Source: Tubiluchus corallicola (lineage: Eukaryota; Priapulida; Priapulimorpha; Priapulimorphida; Tubiluchidae). Taken from it: 35,565 nucleotides of DNA. Of the stretch, positions 1 to 9,146 are shown piece after piece. The stretch is from contig JAQGDQ010000857.1 of the NCBI GenBank assembly GCA_030141605.1, positions 51,604 through 87,168 on the forward strand, in the 5' to 3' direction. Numbering within the stretch: the first letter of the stretch is position 1; each line of letters opens with the position of its first letter. The notes under the pieces were generated by a model. It was given only the letters and a program-made list of their open reading frames with translations. It had not been told where the DNA came from and searched no databases. Position numbers and translations under genes: made by a program.

Positions 1-239
1 CTAGTAAAATACTTAAATGGATACTAAAAAATACTAAAAAATGTGCTACTTTTAAAGAATGGCTTACAGAACTAAAGAATTGTTACCACAGTAGCGTAAT
101 TTCGGGTTAGCGCGCTAAGTTTTTCGTCATTACATGCATTTCATCATTCGCTAGTTGGATGTAGTAGCACTTACATTTTGGAAGCACATTGCACAAAAAA
201 CAGGTGCTGTACCTCTAGTTGAGATGTGTTAGTTGTCGC

Positions 240-480
240 GAACTGCACACATTCGACAGCTCCTGCGTGAGCATGGCGGTAAATCCGAAATTTGAATTTT
301 TTATCTTACATCTTGCCTAGTTTTGGTACAACAAACTGAATATCTTACAGTGTGTAATCTTATATTTTCGAGAGCTCACGGTTGAGCACAGCGGTAAACT
401 TGTGTTATCACTCTGAATATTGTACAGTAGCATTGTACTTTCATTTTCACGAATGCGCGCAACCCACTTGTCATGTGAGG
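240..480. repeat. Dispersed repeat, copy 1 (related to 31770-31925)
   Basis: The stretch 246-352 matches the reverse complement of about 31811-31925 almost base for base in several runs, for example around GAAATTTGAATTTT and CTTGCCTAGTTTTGGTACAAC. A second block (about 385-476, GCACAGCGGTAAAC onwards) repeats the same material, so this copy is internally duplicated. The short open frames here are by-products of the repeat. No coding or terminal-repeat signature was seen. Confidence 0.6.
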
Positions 481-821
481 TCATCGCTAGCTGGCCTTCT
501 CCACCATTGTAACTGTAGGATGATGTCACTTCCTCTCCCGCAATCACAAAAAAGAGTGCAGCCGAAATTCTAGTCTTTACTAACATGCGTATGTGTGTTT
601 GTGCAACTAATTATTAATATATTACACGGCTACTAAACTTTCCAATTTACCAACAACTTTAACTGTCTCATAACTGCAACCTTGGACTAATTATAATCCT
701 GTAAAAACAGAGAACTTTGCACTTCCACCCAGCAACATCCAGGAACATAATTGGACATGTTATGACCACATAATCATCGATAAACTACAAATAGAATATT
801 AACGCCTTAATAAGCATATTT
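481..821. other. AT-rich intergenic DNA, nothing recognised
   Basis: No ORF of note, no tandem repeat and no structural RNA signature was found by eye on either strand. Confidence 0.5.
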
Positions 822-962
822 ATGCAGGCAGGTTACCAATTCGCAAACAAGACAAACGTTTGGACTCAGTTCAAGGCTGGTGCATTAGCCCTGCTTCGGA
901 AGGAGCAGTTGAACTTAACAGTCGAAAATGCCAAGCTAACCAGGAAAGATAAATTTGTATGA
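822..962 (+). other. Small open frame, possible exon (46 codons), unassigned
   Basis: From ATG at 822 a 46-codon frame ends in TGA at 960-962. The predicted peptide is helical and amphipathic (ALALLRKEQLNLTVENAKL) and more protein-like than its surroundings. A possible donor (GTATGA) overlaps its end. On the opposite strand the same bases form an alternative frame: an acceptor (TTATCTTTCCTGGTTAG) ends at 936, and 23 codons at 866-935 run to a stop in the phase expected for the SAP gene upstream on that strand. Both readings cannot be right, and neither may be real. Confidence 0.25.
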
Positions 963-1502
963 TCTGACCTGGCCGATCAAAATCAAAGTCACTGACCTGA
1001 TCACAATCAACTAAGTACAGTTGCTGTGCATAGTTTGTAGCTAACTGGCTATATGCACAGTGTTATAAATTATACAAAAAGCAAAAATTTCGTATCGAGC
1101 TGCAGGACAAGTACGTGTGGCGTCTTTTACTGCAATGGCCAAACTATAAACAGCTTAAATCATAACAATAGTTTTAACAGCTTTAGTCATACTACCCATT
1201 TTATATAAAGCAGCTCAAAATGTGACCACAGTTGAACACGGTTTTGAAAGTAAATGACACAAGAGTAAAATATTATGGCAGTGTGGATTTTCTCATAAAA
1301 TGATAAGTACTTGTAAATGTTTCAAGTAACCTTAGAAGCAAAAAGCATTATGATTATGTTCAAATATTTCCTAGCAAACTGGGCTTGGAGAAAACTGTTA
1401 CAACATACAGTTCACAATTACATAATTAACAGATTGTGTACACAATCGTTAAGATCTGCTGCAAAAAACATCTTAATGAACTACCACTGCATGCCCTTAA
1501 AC

Positions 1503-1907
1503 CAGGGGTGTGCAAACTGCGGCGTGCCGAGAGATCTTGTGCGGCCCGCGAAGAGGTTTGTCAACGTAATGAAAGTGCGGCCCACGCGATCCAGCTGAAG
1601 TCTGCACCAATATCGCAAAGATAGTGCGGGTAGTTTTTTCGTCTAGATCAAATGGCATTAACCCTTACAAGACAGTTGTCACTTAATGTCACTGTCGGAC
1701 ATGACGAAATATATGATTTTTAATATAAATTTTAATAACTTCTAAAATAGTTTCTTGAGTGTAGTAATGATGTGCGCAAATCGGTTGCAAAAAAAATCGT
1801 TATTAGGTCCCACTGTACTTGGCTCCTTGACCAAAATGCATGTGGCCCACAAGAATTGCGGGAATGTTTAATGTGGCCCGGCTAGTCAGATAATGTGCAT
1901 ACCCCTG
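1503..1907. mobile_element. hAT-type MITE (405 bp) with 8-bp target duplication
   Basis: The element starts CAGGGGTGTGCA and ends TGCATACCCCTG, giving imperfect terminal inverted repeats of the CAGGGGTG class used by hAT transposons. It is flanked on both sides by the identical octamer CCTTAAAC (1495-1502 and 1908-1915), the target-site duplication length of hAT. Like many hAT relatives it has GCGGCCCGC-type blocks near its ends. No transposase frame is present, so it is a non-autonomous copy. Confidence 0.85.
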
Positions 1908-2154
1908 CCTTAAACAATTATCTCTGATACAACAATATTAAAAGCAGGTATAAACTGAACAAACGAACAATGGTGATAGGCAAAGACAGAAATTATAAGT
2001 AATCATGATTCCAGAATTTCTTCTGCCTTCATAATCACTTACAGTAAAATTTGATTACTTGTCTAAGCTAGTAATGTCTGCTGCAATAAACAAAGATACA
2101 AGCACGTATTGATCACATGCCATTGTTGTGCTTAATCGGAAGATTTCTTAAAGG

Positions 2155-2262
2155 AAAGGTCAAGCCTTCTTGGAGGATAGACTTATTTCAATGTTTGCAA
2201 AAAATGTTGGAAGGATTTAGTAATAAAACTGCAATAAGCACCTCGTGTAATTAATTGCAATA
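2155..2262 (+). repeat. Short dispersed repeat family F, copy 1
   Basis: The core runs AAGCCTTCTTGGAGG, ACTTATTTCAATGTTT, then AAAAATGTTGGAAG, TTTAGTAATAAAA and CTCGTGTAA. The same order appears at 28612-28712 (+) and 5385-5486 (-), and partially at 30391-30460 (+) and 34135-34195 (-). It is SINE-sized, but no pol III promoter boxes or terminal repeats were recognised. Confidence 0.6.
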
Positions 2263-2525
2263 CTGTCTGTAGCAACCAACATGAAGCAACATAAAATGTA
2301 GGTAATTCAAATAAAAATAGTATATGTGCGCTTGCAAACCAAAACTGTCCATAAGTCGGCATAGTTAAAACTACGTTATGATGTTTCAAAGTAGACTGCA
2401 CCAAAAATTTGGTCAATTGCCAATATTTCGTATTTTGTTTAAATACTTGGACTTTTATATTCTAGCATCAAATTACCAGGAAAGTGTTCAGAAACCACCA
2501 AAAATTTAATTTCATAACTCCTTAC

Positions 2526-2713
2526 CCACTTTTCTGTCTAGATGGCAAAAAACAATGGCTGACTTTAAGAACAGTTTTCTGAAGATGATGTTTTTCACTG
2601 CATAGCCTGGATCTCAGCTTCAATATGGTTTCTCTCAGCTTAGAAATAACATAGAGCATGAGCTTGGTATCAAAATGATACTCATGAAATGGAGATTCAA
2701 GGTATGTGAATAA
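2526..2713 (-). CDS. Probable exon 2 of SAP-domain gene: coiled-coil segment
   Basis: Read on the minus strand, an acceptor (GTCTTCTAG) is followed by about 62 open codons and a strong donor, GG|GTAAGG. Reading through the donor gives a stop at 2522-2524. The peptide holds a leucine-rich heptad-like helix (LMLYVISKLRETILKLRSRL), then KHHLQKTVLKV, consistent with a short coiled coil. Its entry phase (0) matches the phase-0 donor of the SAP exon at 3322-3459, so the two can be joined without a frame change. Downstream exons are not established. The link between the exons is inference; without transcripts it could still be a chance open stretch. Confidence 0.45.
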
Positions 2714-3321
2714 CTAGAAGACTTAATTGCCAACTTATGGACAGTTTTACTAAGCAAGCACACATAACACTTTTGTAATTATAAAAACTTAAACCGATAA
2801 AACAGATAAAGAATGAAACATAAATTTTTAGAAACTGCCGCCAAGTTGAACGCTGTTTTTTGTATACCGACACAGAAACAAAAGCTAGATATCTCTTGTT
2901 GGTTATATGTATACATATATAACCAAGGAGATAAAGGCAACCACGTTTTTTGCAATTTCATATAAATTTTAGAGTGGCAGATGCCCAATGAGGGCTAAAA
3001 GGGCACCCCCAGTGACCACATGAACCTTCATACATATATATATAGACAATGGCTTACTGTAGCATTCTAATGTTTTGGCACAGTATCACTTCACTGAAGC
3101 GGACAAAGCATCTCGAAAATAGGCTTATTCTATAACCTGCAGTATAGCCTGCACTGTACTAACTTGTACTATTACTAGTGGATTTTTCCTTCGTGGTGTC
3201 CGATTTCAATCTGAAACTTGACTAATACCATAGTAAAGAAAACTCATCTTAAAATATCATTAAATGGGATAAAGAAATTATAACGATGACAAAACAAAAA
3301 TAGAATTTAAACAAAACTCAC

Positions 3322-3459
3322 TAAATCCCGTTTCTTGCCACTGGTCTTTAACCCTTTACGTTTTAAAATTGCTTTTAACTGGTTAACAGTTTTGGTGTCA
3401 TACTGCAAAGTGTGAGCAGTGACGTTGTCCGAATTGACATGATTCGCTGTGTGAGGCAT
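3322..3459 (-). CDS. First coding exon of a SAP-like domain protein (partial gene)
   Basis: ATG at 3459-3457 (context AAAATGC) opens 46 codons that end exactly at a GTGAGT donor (3321-3316), phase 0. Residues about 24-46 (TVNQLKAILKRKGLKTSGKK, then RDL) have the SAP pattern: a first helix LKxxLKxxGL, the TSGKK turn and the start of the second helix. SAP modules are 35-residue helix-extension-helix motifs that bind DNA or RNA, usually in nuclear proteins. The last few residues of the second helix must come from the next exon, probably 2526-2713. The gene lies head to head with MORN3 (start codons 767 bp apart), suggesting a shared promoter region. The full protein is not determined here. Confidence 0.6.
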
Positions 3460-4225
3460 TTTCTAAAAAGTTGTGCGATTGGACTAAAAATGAAATGGAT
3501 CGATGCACGAAAAATGGCGACGTCATCTGTTGTATGTGCTGCCACCAATGGGACGACGGCAGAAATTAAGCGCTCTGTTGTTTATTAAAGTTGCTTGGTT
3601 ACGCGGTAAACATCAGTACAGGCGGAACCACTGATGATCGAGCCCCGGATTAGGCCTCAGTTTACTGCATGTTCGGCAAAGAAATGAAAGGATTGTTAGC
3701 AGATGATCATTAATCTGTCGTATGCGTTTTTAACCTGTCGTATGTGAATTATAGTTACTTTTATAAAATTTTCTTTTAAAATTGATTTGCTGGCATAATT
3801 TCAGAATGTTTATTACTAATACTATATTATTATTAGTATTACTGTTAATTAATATTATTAATATTACTGCAGCTGTAATGGAAGGAAGAAAGGAATTAAA
3901 AAAGAACCAAGTTAATGAGTTAAAATTTAATTATCTTACGTTAACAAAAACGTTTCCTACTTGCACGACCTTTTTATCTAAATTTAAAGGAGCATCATTA
4001 TCAATGTGTTGCCATACCTGCACTGTTCATAGTACAGCTATCTACTGATAGTAATATAAAATCATTTATATTGTCAAAGTGCTGCCATCTAGTAAATAAA
4101 CTGTAAATTACGTAAATTATGGACTAATACAATAATATGTCGTGTATAGAGTATAATCCTATAGAGCCGTGTTACGCTTCTCTGGAAATTGATGATCTGC
4201 ATATCCATTGTTTCATGTAACAAAA
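3460..4225. promoter_or_regulatory. Divergent intergenic region between the SAP-like gene and MORN3
   Basis: This 766-bp interval separates two start codons pointing away from each other. Around 3511-3526 it contains AAAATGGCGACGTCAT, which joins a YY1-like AAATGGCG motif and a CRE-like GACGTCAT, both common near transcription starts in animals. No TATA box was seen at a sensible place for either gene. The half nearest MORN3 is AT-rich. Bidirectional promoter activity is inference. Confidence 0.4.
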
Positions 4226-4367
4226 ATGCCAATCCTCAAGGCCAGAAAGAAGGAACCTCTGTGCAAGGAATGGACCCGAAAGGCTCAACGTACAGGCTTG
4301 CTGCACACAGTGTATGCTGTCAACGGAGACGAGTACAGAGGTGAATGGCTCAATGACAAACGACATG
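4226..4367 (+). CDS. MORN3: MORN3 exon 1
   Basis: It begins at ATG in the context CAAAAATGCC and ends CATG|GTAAGT (phase 1). It encodes residues 1-47 plus the first base of codon 48: the conserved N-terminal leader and most of the first MORN repeat. Any non-coding upstream exon is not determined. Confidence 0.9.
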
Positions 4368-7300
4368 GTAAGTATATTTGTACATGATGTTATTTTAGCA
4401 GTAATTTAGTGCAATGATGTTATTGTTCATTGATCATCACTTGGATTGTCATTGGCTATCGATCTCATTCTTGCTGTAAAAATTTAGATACTAAATGGCG
4501 TGAATGGCTGATCATTTTGTTTCCTTATCAATGTGTCTGTTTGTTTGTTTGTTCGTTCATCCATTCGTCCGTCCGTTCATTTGTTCATCCACGCATTCCG
4601 TCTCTTGTGACAGATTGCGACGGATTTTGTGGTAGATTGTGACCTATAACAGATGGTTTTTCGAACAGTTAAATCTCTTTATACGGTCCACTTTGGGACT
4701 TGATCAAGAAAAAGTTGGCATAAACTAGTTTAGCATTATAATGAGGTGCAATAATATCTGTCTATATGCAAAGATGGACGTTTTGTTTTGCCAAATATCT
4801 GGGTGTTAAGCAAGGCTGGCATTATAATGGTGGCACTATAACAAGGTTTGACTGTATCTAAAGGAAGAACCAACCCACGAACAACATTTATTGCATTTTA
4901 CTATACAATTAAAAATATTGAAATCACCACACCATATATAGACTTAGAATTCTGTGAAGACAAGCTGCTATGAAAGTACGTGTTGAGAAATTTCTACAGT
5001 TCATTTCAGTTATTGTAGCGTTGTATTTAACTGTGCTTATGTGAAAATTAGCATTTAATCAATTATGACCAAGATTAAAGTGGTTACATAGCTTTAACCC
5101 ACAGGATTATACCGTAAAATGTGTAAGTAGTGTACATTAATTGCGTAAATGTAATTTATTTACAGACTTTTGTTGACTTTCAGATACACGTGTAAACTTG
5201 CCAGCATACAGTAGGCAGCGGGTGGGTGACTTAGTTTATAGAGTTCGCTCTACAAATCAAAAAATGATTATTGAAGCACTTGGCATAATAACTGTTTATA
5301 TTGCACAGTAACCAGATGACATCATTCTTCACCAAAATGAGCGCCCCCAAGTGTGAAGTCACGGCAACTTTAAATTGATTTTACTAATTACACGAGATGC
5401 TTATCATAATTTTATTGCTGAAACTTTGACATTTTTCTCAAATATTAGAATAAGCTCAACTTCCCAAGAGACTTGGCCTTTGTTTTAAGAACGGGTCTAA
5501 TGAATTGAACCCAATCTTCCGGCTTTTGTATAGTATTTTCTGCGCTTGTTTTTTTAATCTTCGATTCGCCATCAGAAGAGTGAGTATAAAGCTCTATCCA
5601 CAAGTTGGGGATGCACATGAGAAGTTATGTTATATTTTGTAGGTCGAGGTGTCATGAAATACAGCAGGACTGGAGGCTTATACGAAGGCGAATGGAAAAA
5701 CGACTTAAGACACGGCTACGGGACTTACAGTCTGCCGGTAGGGAAGAATGGAAAGATGCGGAAAGTCTATGCTGGTTGGTGGAAAAACGACAAACGACAC
5801 GTAAGTTGTGCTGGCAAAATTAGAGGCCTCTTGAATGTAGAAATTTGTAATTTTGGCTACTTTCTGGCTTTCCAGTAGGGGTGAGCATCGAACGTTCGAG
5901 TTTTTTAGTTCGAACTCGATTTGAATCCGAAACTATAGATTCGAATAATACAGCACTTCAATCACATATGTTCTTTATCACTAAAACGATTGAAACATCA
6001 TGCAATTAGCATAATTTAGCTGTGATTTCTGTGCACAACTTTAAACAAATTACTAGACGTTTTATTGCAGAACAAAATCAAGTGATATGCATGATCTTTG
6101 TAAGACAAATTTTTAATGGTGGTTCGAAAACTTGTTCGAAAATCTTTCGATCTCAAATCGAATTCGGTTCGAATTCGAAACACTGAAGTTCGGTTCGATT
6201 CGAATTCGAAAGTCACAAATTCGGTTCGATTCGAATTCGCTTTCTGGTAGAGAATGTTCAGCCCTACTTTCCAGGTTAACTAGTGGTTTATGGTCATTTT
6301 TGATAAAAATACCGCAGTTAAACATTATGGATCTGTGGTGTCTTATAGATAGTAAATTTTAATTGTGTAAAGAATAAACAACAACATTTAATTCTCATTT
6401 GAAATACAATTTCATTTAGTTGATCTTTTTTAAATAGTTCGCAACCACACCATTCAAAATAGGTCTTATGAGATCTACTTGTATAAATATTTATCAGTGA
6501 TTTAATTGGATAAAATTAAGAAAAATGTGCCCTCTTCAGGCACTCCAACTTAACCTATTGAGTAGCTTGGTCTGGTGTACACTTGCGTGATCAGACACAT
6601 TAATTTATTGATCACCTGCTTGCTACAGCCCAAGCTGTGCAGTGTTCTGCTATTATTCCAGGAAAAACCAACCGATCAAGTAAGGACAAATTAAGGTTGT
6701 TTCATCTTTTAACAGAAATTTGTCCTGAAAACTAGAGTAGACTAGAGGTCAAAGTTTATCATAGTGTTGTGTCTGGATAGTTGAATTTTTCTGCAGTGGC
6801 CAATTTCACACAAGTGATACTGTACATTGTTACAGTGCAAACACTGCAGTTACTGTAAGCTTCTATTTTCCCCGCAAAAATCGATTTTTAATTTGTCTAG
6901 GGTGAGCAAGTGCATTTCGTGTATAATTTTGCATTAAAATCCATTATATGAGGAGTAGAAACCTACAAAAAATATCAGTTATAACATCATGCCTGCTTTG
7001 CGGAAGCAGTTTTTCATGAACCCACGCAAAATGCAGCAAACGCTTACGCTCCTGAAGGAGTTAAGGTCCTGCGGATATGGATAAACTTTGGTGACTGATT
7101 ATATTTTAAAGTTTTAAGTGTTTATTTTTTTTTAATTTATTTCTTTTTAATCCATATTTCAAAAATAATTATTGCTATTAATTACTTCAAGAAATTTGAC
7201 AGTTAATTAGCACCAAAATTTTGGGGGAAAATATTTTGCACAAACCGATATTAATTTATTACGTTCTTAACAGATGGCAGCACGTCCCTGTTTCTTCAAG

Positions 7301-9146
7301 ATAATTGCAACCTTAAGCCATGAGTTTAACAAAGTTAATTTGCAAAGCATTTCGTTGATAATCCTGCAGATTTTTATTTTCAGAATGCTTTCTGTCATAC
7401 TTTGATCCTGATGCTTCTTACATAAATAGTTGCTTAGTTTTTATATAGGCCCACTTTCTTACATTGTTTAACCCTTTCAGTCCCAAATTATTTTTAATAA
7501 GAAAATTTTTTTTGGCTTGGTACTTTTGTTCAGTATGTCAATCTTGTTTACACATAATAATTATTTTTGCTACCTGTGCCCACATGCTAAATATAGCCTG
7601 TATCCCACGGGATACATTTGGATTCAATGGAAGCATAAAATGTGCTTCATTTTGCAACTGCTGATAATTTTTTAAAGTATTTAAGACATTTAGTATGCAT
7701 GCTATGCTGATCTGTACAAAGTCGTCTCTAAAGTACTGTACCTTGAGCAGTTTTTAAGCTATGTAAATTTTCTAGTTTGCCATTTTATCACCATTTTTAG
7801 TCTATTGTTATTGGCTTAAATCAAAACAACTATTAACAGATCAAATAACTGTCAGTTTTAAAATTTTATTAATTTTAAAGGTAGAAAATATTCTCGTATC
7901 CCATGGGATATAACGGGTATGAAAGGTTAAGAACCACTATGAATCTTATTCTTTTCCCCAATTTTCAGGGTTTTGGAGTTTTTTACCGATCTGAAACGGA
8001 ATACTACGAGGGAGAGTGGTATGAGGGGAAGCACAGTGGGTGGGGACGCATGGTAGATGAGGAGGACCACATTTACGAAGGCGAATGGGAAAATGGTTTA
8101 AAAAACGGACAAGGCATGCTCAGGTTATGTAAGTGTTAATCTGATTGGTTGCATAATGCGATAGTCTGTAGCGTTACATTCTTTAAACGTAAAAAAAGAC
8201 AAAATTCTTAATCCCGTTTTTTTATTCTAGCTAATGAAAATCGTTACGAAGGCGAATTCAAGAACGGCATGAAGAACGGACGCGGTTCATTCTATTTCCT
8301 GGACACTGGGCAGCGGTACGACGGAATTTGGTTGAATGACATTCCGAAATGCGGAACCGTAAGAGACTATGGTCGAAGCTCTGCTACAGATCCTACTCAT
8401 TACATCATACGCAAAGTTAGTATCGACTTTTGCTAATAGGTGGTGCTGTGACAGTGGACTATAGAAAATGTGCTAAATACATCGTGTATTTACGTTAGCA
8501 GAAAGACAAACATAGTAGATGAATGGATGGATGGACAATTGGATGGATAGACAGACAGACATGTAGATGGATGGACAGATAGACAGTTGGATGGGTAGAG
8601 AAACAGGCAGGTAGATGGATGGATGGACAGATAGACAGTTGGATGGGTAGACAGACAGACAGACCAAGGTAGATGGATGGATGGACAGATAGACAGTTGG
8701 ATGGGTAGAGAGACAGGCAGGTAGATGGATGGATGGACAGATAGACAGTTGGATGGGTAGACAGACAGATAGACCAAGGTAGATGGATGGCTAGACAGTT
8801 GGATGGGTAGACAGACAGAAAGACTAAGGTAGATGGATGGATGGACAGATACATGGTTGGATGCATAGATAGACTGGTAGATGGATGGATGGTTAAATGA
8901 ATGTGGATACAAGGAGGGGAGAGAAAGAGAGAGAAATAGATTGAGAGAGACGGACAGTCAGATAGTCAGATAGACAGACAGACAGAGAGAAATAGAAAGA
9001 AAAATCATGTCTTTTTCAATAATTTACACGTAAATTTTGTTGCTTTTTTTCAGTGTGAACTGCGTGATTTGGATGAAGTTGTACTCGATGCTGAGAAAAA
9101 ATTTCTCGAAGAAGTTGAGAAAATAAACTGCAGCCAGGATTCCTAA
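4226..9146 (+). CDS. MORN3: MORN repeat-containing protein 3, complete gene (5 coding exons)
   Basis: Exons 4226-4367, 5643-5800, 7969-8128, 8231-8415 and 9054-9146 join in frame (738 nt) into 245 residues, close to the roughly 240 of vertebrate MORN3. The N-terminus (MPILKARKKEPLCKEWTRKA) and the GLxxxVYAVNGDEYRGEW stretch are typical of that orthologue. Seven MORN repeats follow, starting near residues 37, 61, 90, 113, 136, 159 and 183; the last is degenerate, as in the family (IPKCGTV). The acidic, helical tail ends at a TAA. All splice sites are GT-AG. Vertebrate MORN3 is a testis and ciliated-cell protein that partners MEIG1; MORN repeats also act as membrane or protein scaffolds. The start is fixed by family similarity. 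It has 4.9 kb of gene for 0.7 kb of code, with transposons in intron 2. Confidence 0.93.
4368..5642 (+). other. MORN3 intron 1
   Basis: 1,275 bp between GTAAGT and TTTTGTAG. It holds a degenerate GTTT/GTTC/ATCC tetranucleotide tract (about 4530-4600). Near 4690-4860 are repeated phrases of the form GCATTATAATG / GCACTATAAC. A minus-strand copy of family F lies at about 5385-5486. No open frame looks coding. Confidence 0.75.
5385..5486 (-). repeat. Short dispersed repeat family F, inverted copy in intron 1
   Basis: Reverse-complemented, this stretch gives the AAG(C/T)CTCTTGGGAAGTTGAGCTTATTC core, then AAATGTCAAAG, AATAAAATTATGATAAG and CTCGTGTAA, in the same order as the copies at 2155 and 28612. 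It is diverged, so an old copy. Confidence 0.5.
5643..5800 (+). CDS. MORN3: MORN3 exon 2
   Basis: It follows TTTTGTAG and ends CGACAC|GTAAGT (phase 0). It encodes the end of MORN repeat 1, all of repeat 2 (GLYEGEWKNDLRHGYGTY) and the start of repeat 3 (VYAGWWKNDKRH). The Gly after the boundary (residue 101) comes from exon 3. Confidence 0.92.
5876..6266. mobile_element. hAT-like MITE in MORN3 intron 2 (391 bp), copy 1
   Basis: The ends are TAGGGGTGAGCATC and, reversed, TAGGGCTGAACATTC, an imperfect inverted repeat. Both sides carry the identical octamer CTTTCCAG (5868-5875, 6267-6274), a perfect hAT-length target duplication. Inside are many TTCGAATTCGAA-type motifs near both ends that can fold on themselves. 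There is no transposase frame. A second, oppositely oriented copy is at 22282-22685. Confidence 0.88.
6275..7467 (+). other. Middle of MORN3 intron 2, nothing coding
   Basis: AT-rich intron sequence between two transposon insertions. No open frame, tandem repeat or conserved motif was recognised, apart from scattered AGATGGCAGCA-like decamers (for example near 7274). Confidence 0.6.
7472..7926. mobile_element. piggyBac-like MITE with TTAA target site (455 bp), full copy
   Basis: TTAA (7468-7471) is followed by CCCTTTCAGTCCC, and the other end is GGGTATGAAAGG followed by TTAA (7927-7930). A TTAA target with CCCTTT... terminal inverted repeats is the piggyBac signature. Short palindromes (TATCCCACGGGATA, ATCCCATGGGAT) lie inside. 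No transposase is encoded. An inverted, one-end-truncated relative is at 29763-30196. The insertion ends only 38 bp before MORN3 exon 3, so it sits where the branch point and polypyrimidine tract would be. Confidence 0.8.
7969..8128 (+). CDS. MORN3: MORN3 exon 3
   Basis: The acceptor is CCCAATTTTCAG and the donor TTAT|GTAAGT (phase 1). It encodes the rest of repeat 3, repeat 4 (YYEGEWYEGKHSGWGRM) and repeat 5 (IYEGEWENGLKNGQGML). Confidence 0.92.
8231..8415 (+). CDS. MORN3: MORN3 exon 4
   Basis: It follows TTTATTCTAG across a short 102-bp intron. It encodes repeat 6 (RYEGEFKNGMKNGRG), the degenerate repeat 7 and a linker ending IIRK. The donor AAA|GTTAGT (phase 0) is chosen because it joins in frame to the conserved acidic tail in exon 5. 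Without splicing the frame stops after seven more codons (8437). Confidence 0.88.
8505..8900. repeat. GATG/GACA minisatellite in MORN3 intron 4
   Basis: The array is built from GATGGATGGATG and GACAGATAGACAG tetranucleotide blocks arranged in longer units. The phrase AGACAGTTGGATGGGTAG starts at 8581, 8633, 8691, 8743 and 8793, giving steps of 52, 58, 52 and 50. Short units carry GAGAGACAGGCAG and long ones GACAGACAGACAGACCAAG. GA-rich tetranucleotides continue to about 9000. The long Ser/Pro/Leu-rich open frames on the minus strand are products of the repeat. Confidence 0.9.
9054..9146 (+). CDS. MORN3: MORN3 exon 5 (last coding exon)
   Basis: After TGCTTTTTTTCAG, 30 codons run CELRDLDEVVLDAEKKFLEE and on to the TAA at 9144-9146. 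The acidic helix with its hydrophobic spacing matches the C-terminal tail of other MORN3 proteins. Confidence 0.87.
   Translation, partial: CELRDLDEVVLDAEKKFLEEVEKINCSQDS

Noticed and set aside
7464-7664. 66-codon frame also found in altered form at 29992-30327
   Set aside because: The similarity comes from the piggyBac-like MITE copied in both places; there is no transposase motif and the frame is not preserved.
8473-8912. Minus-strand frames rich in HPSIYLS-type repeats
   Set aside because: They are translations of the GATG/GACA minisatellite inside MORN3 intron 4.
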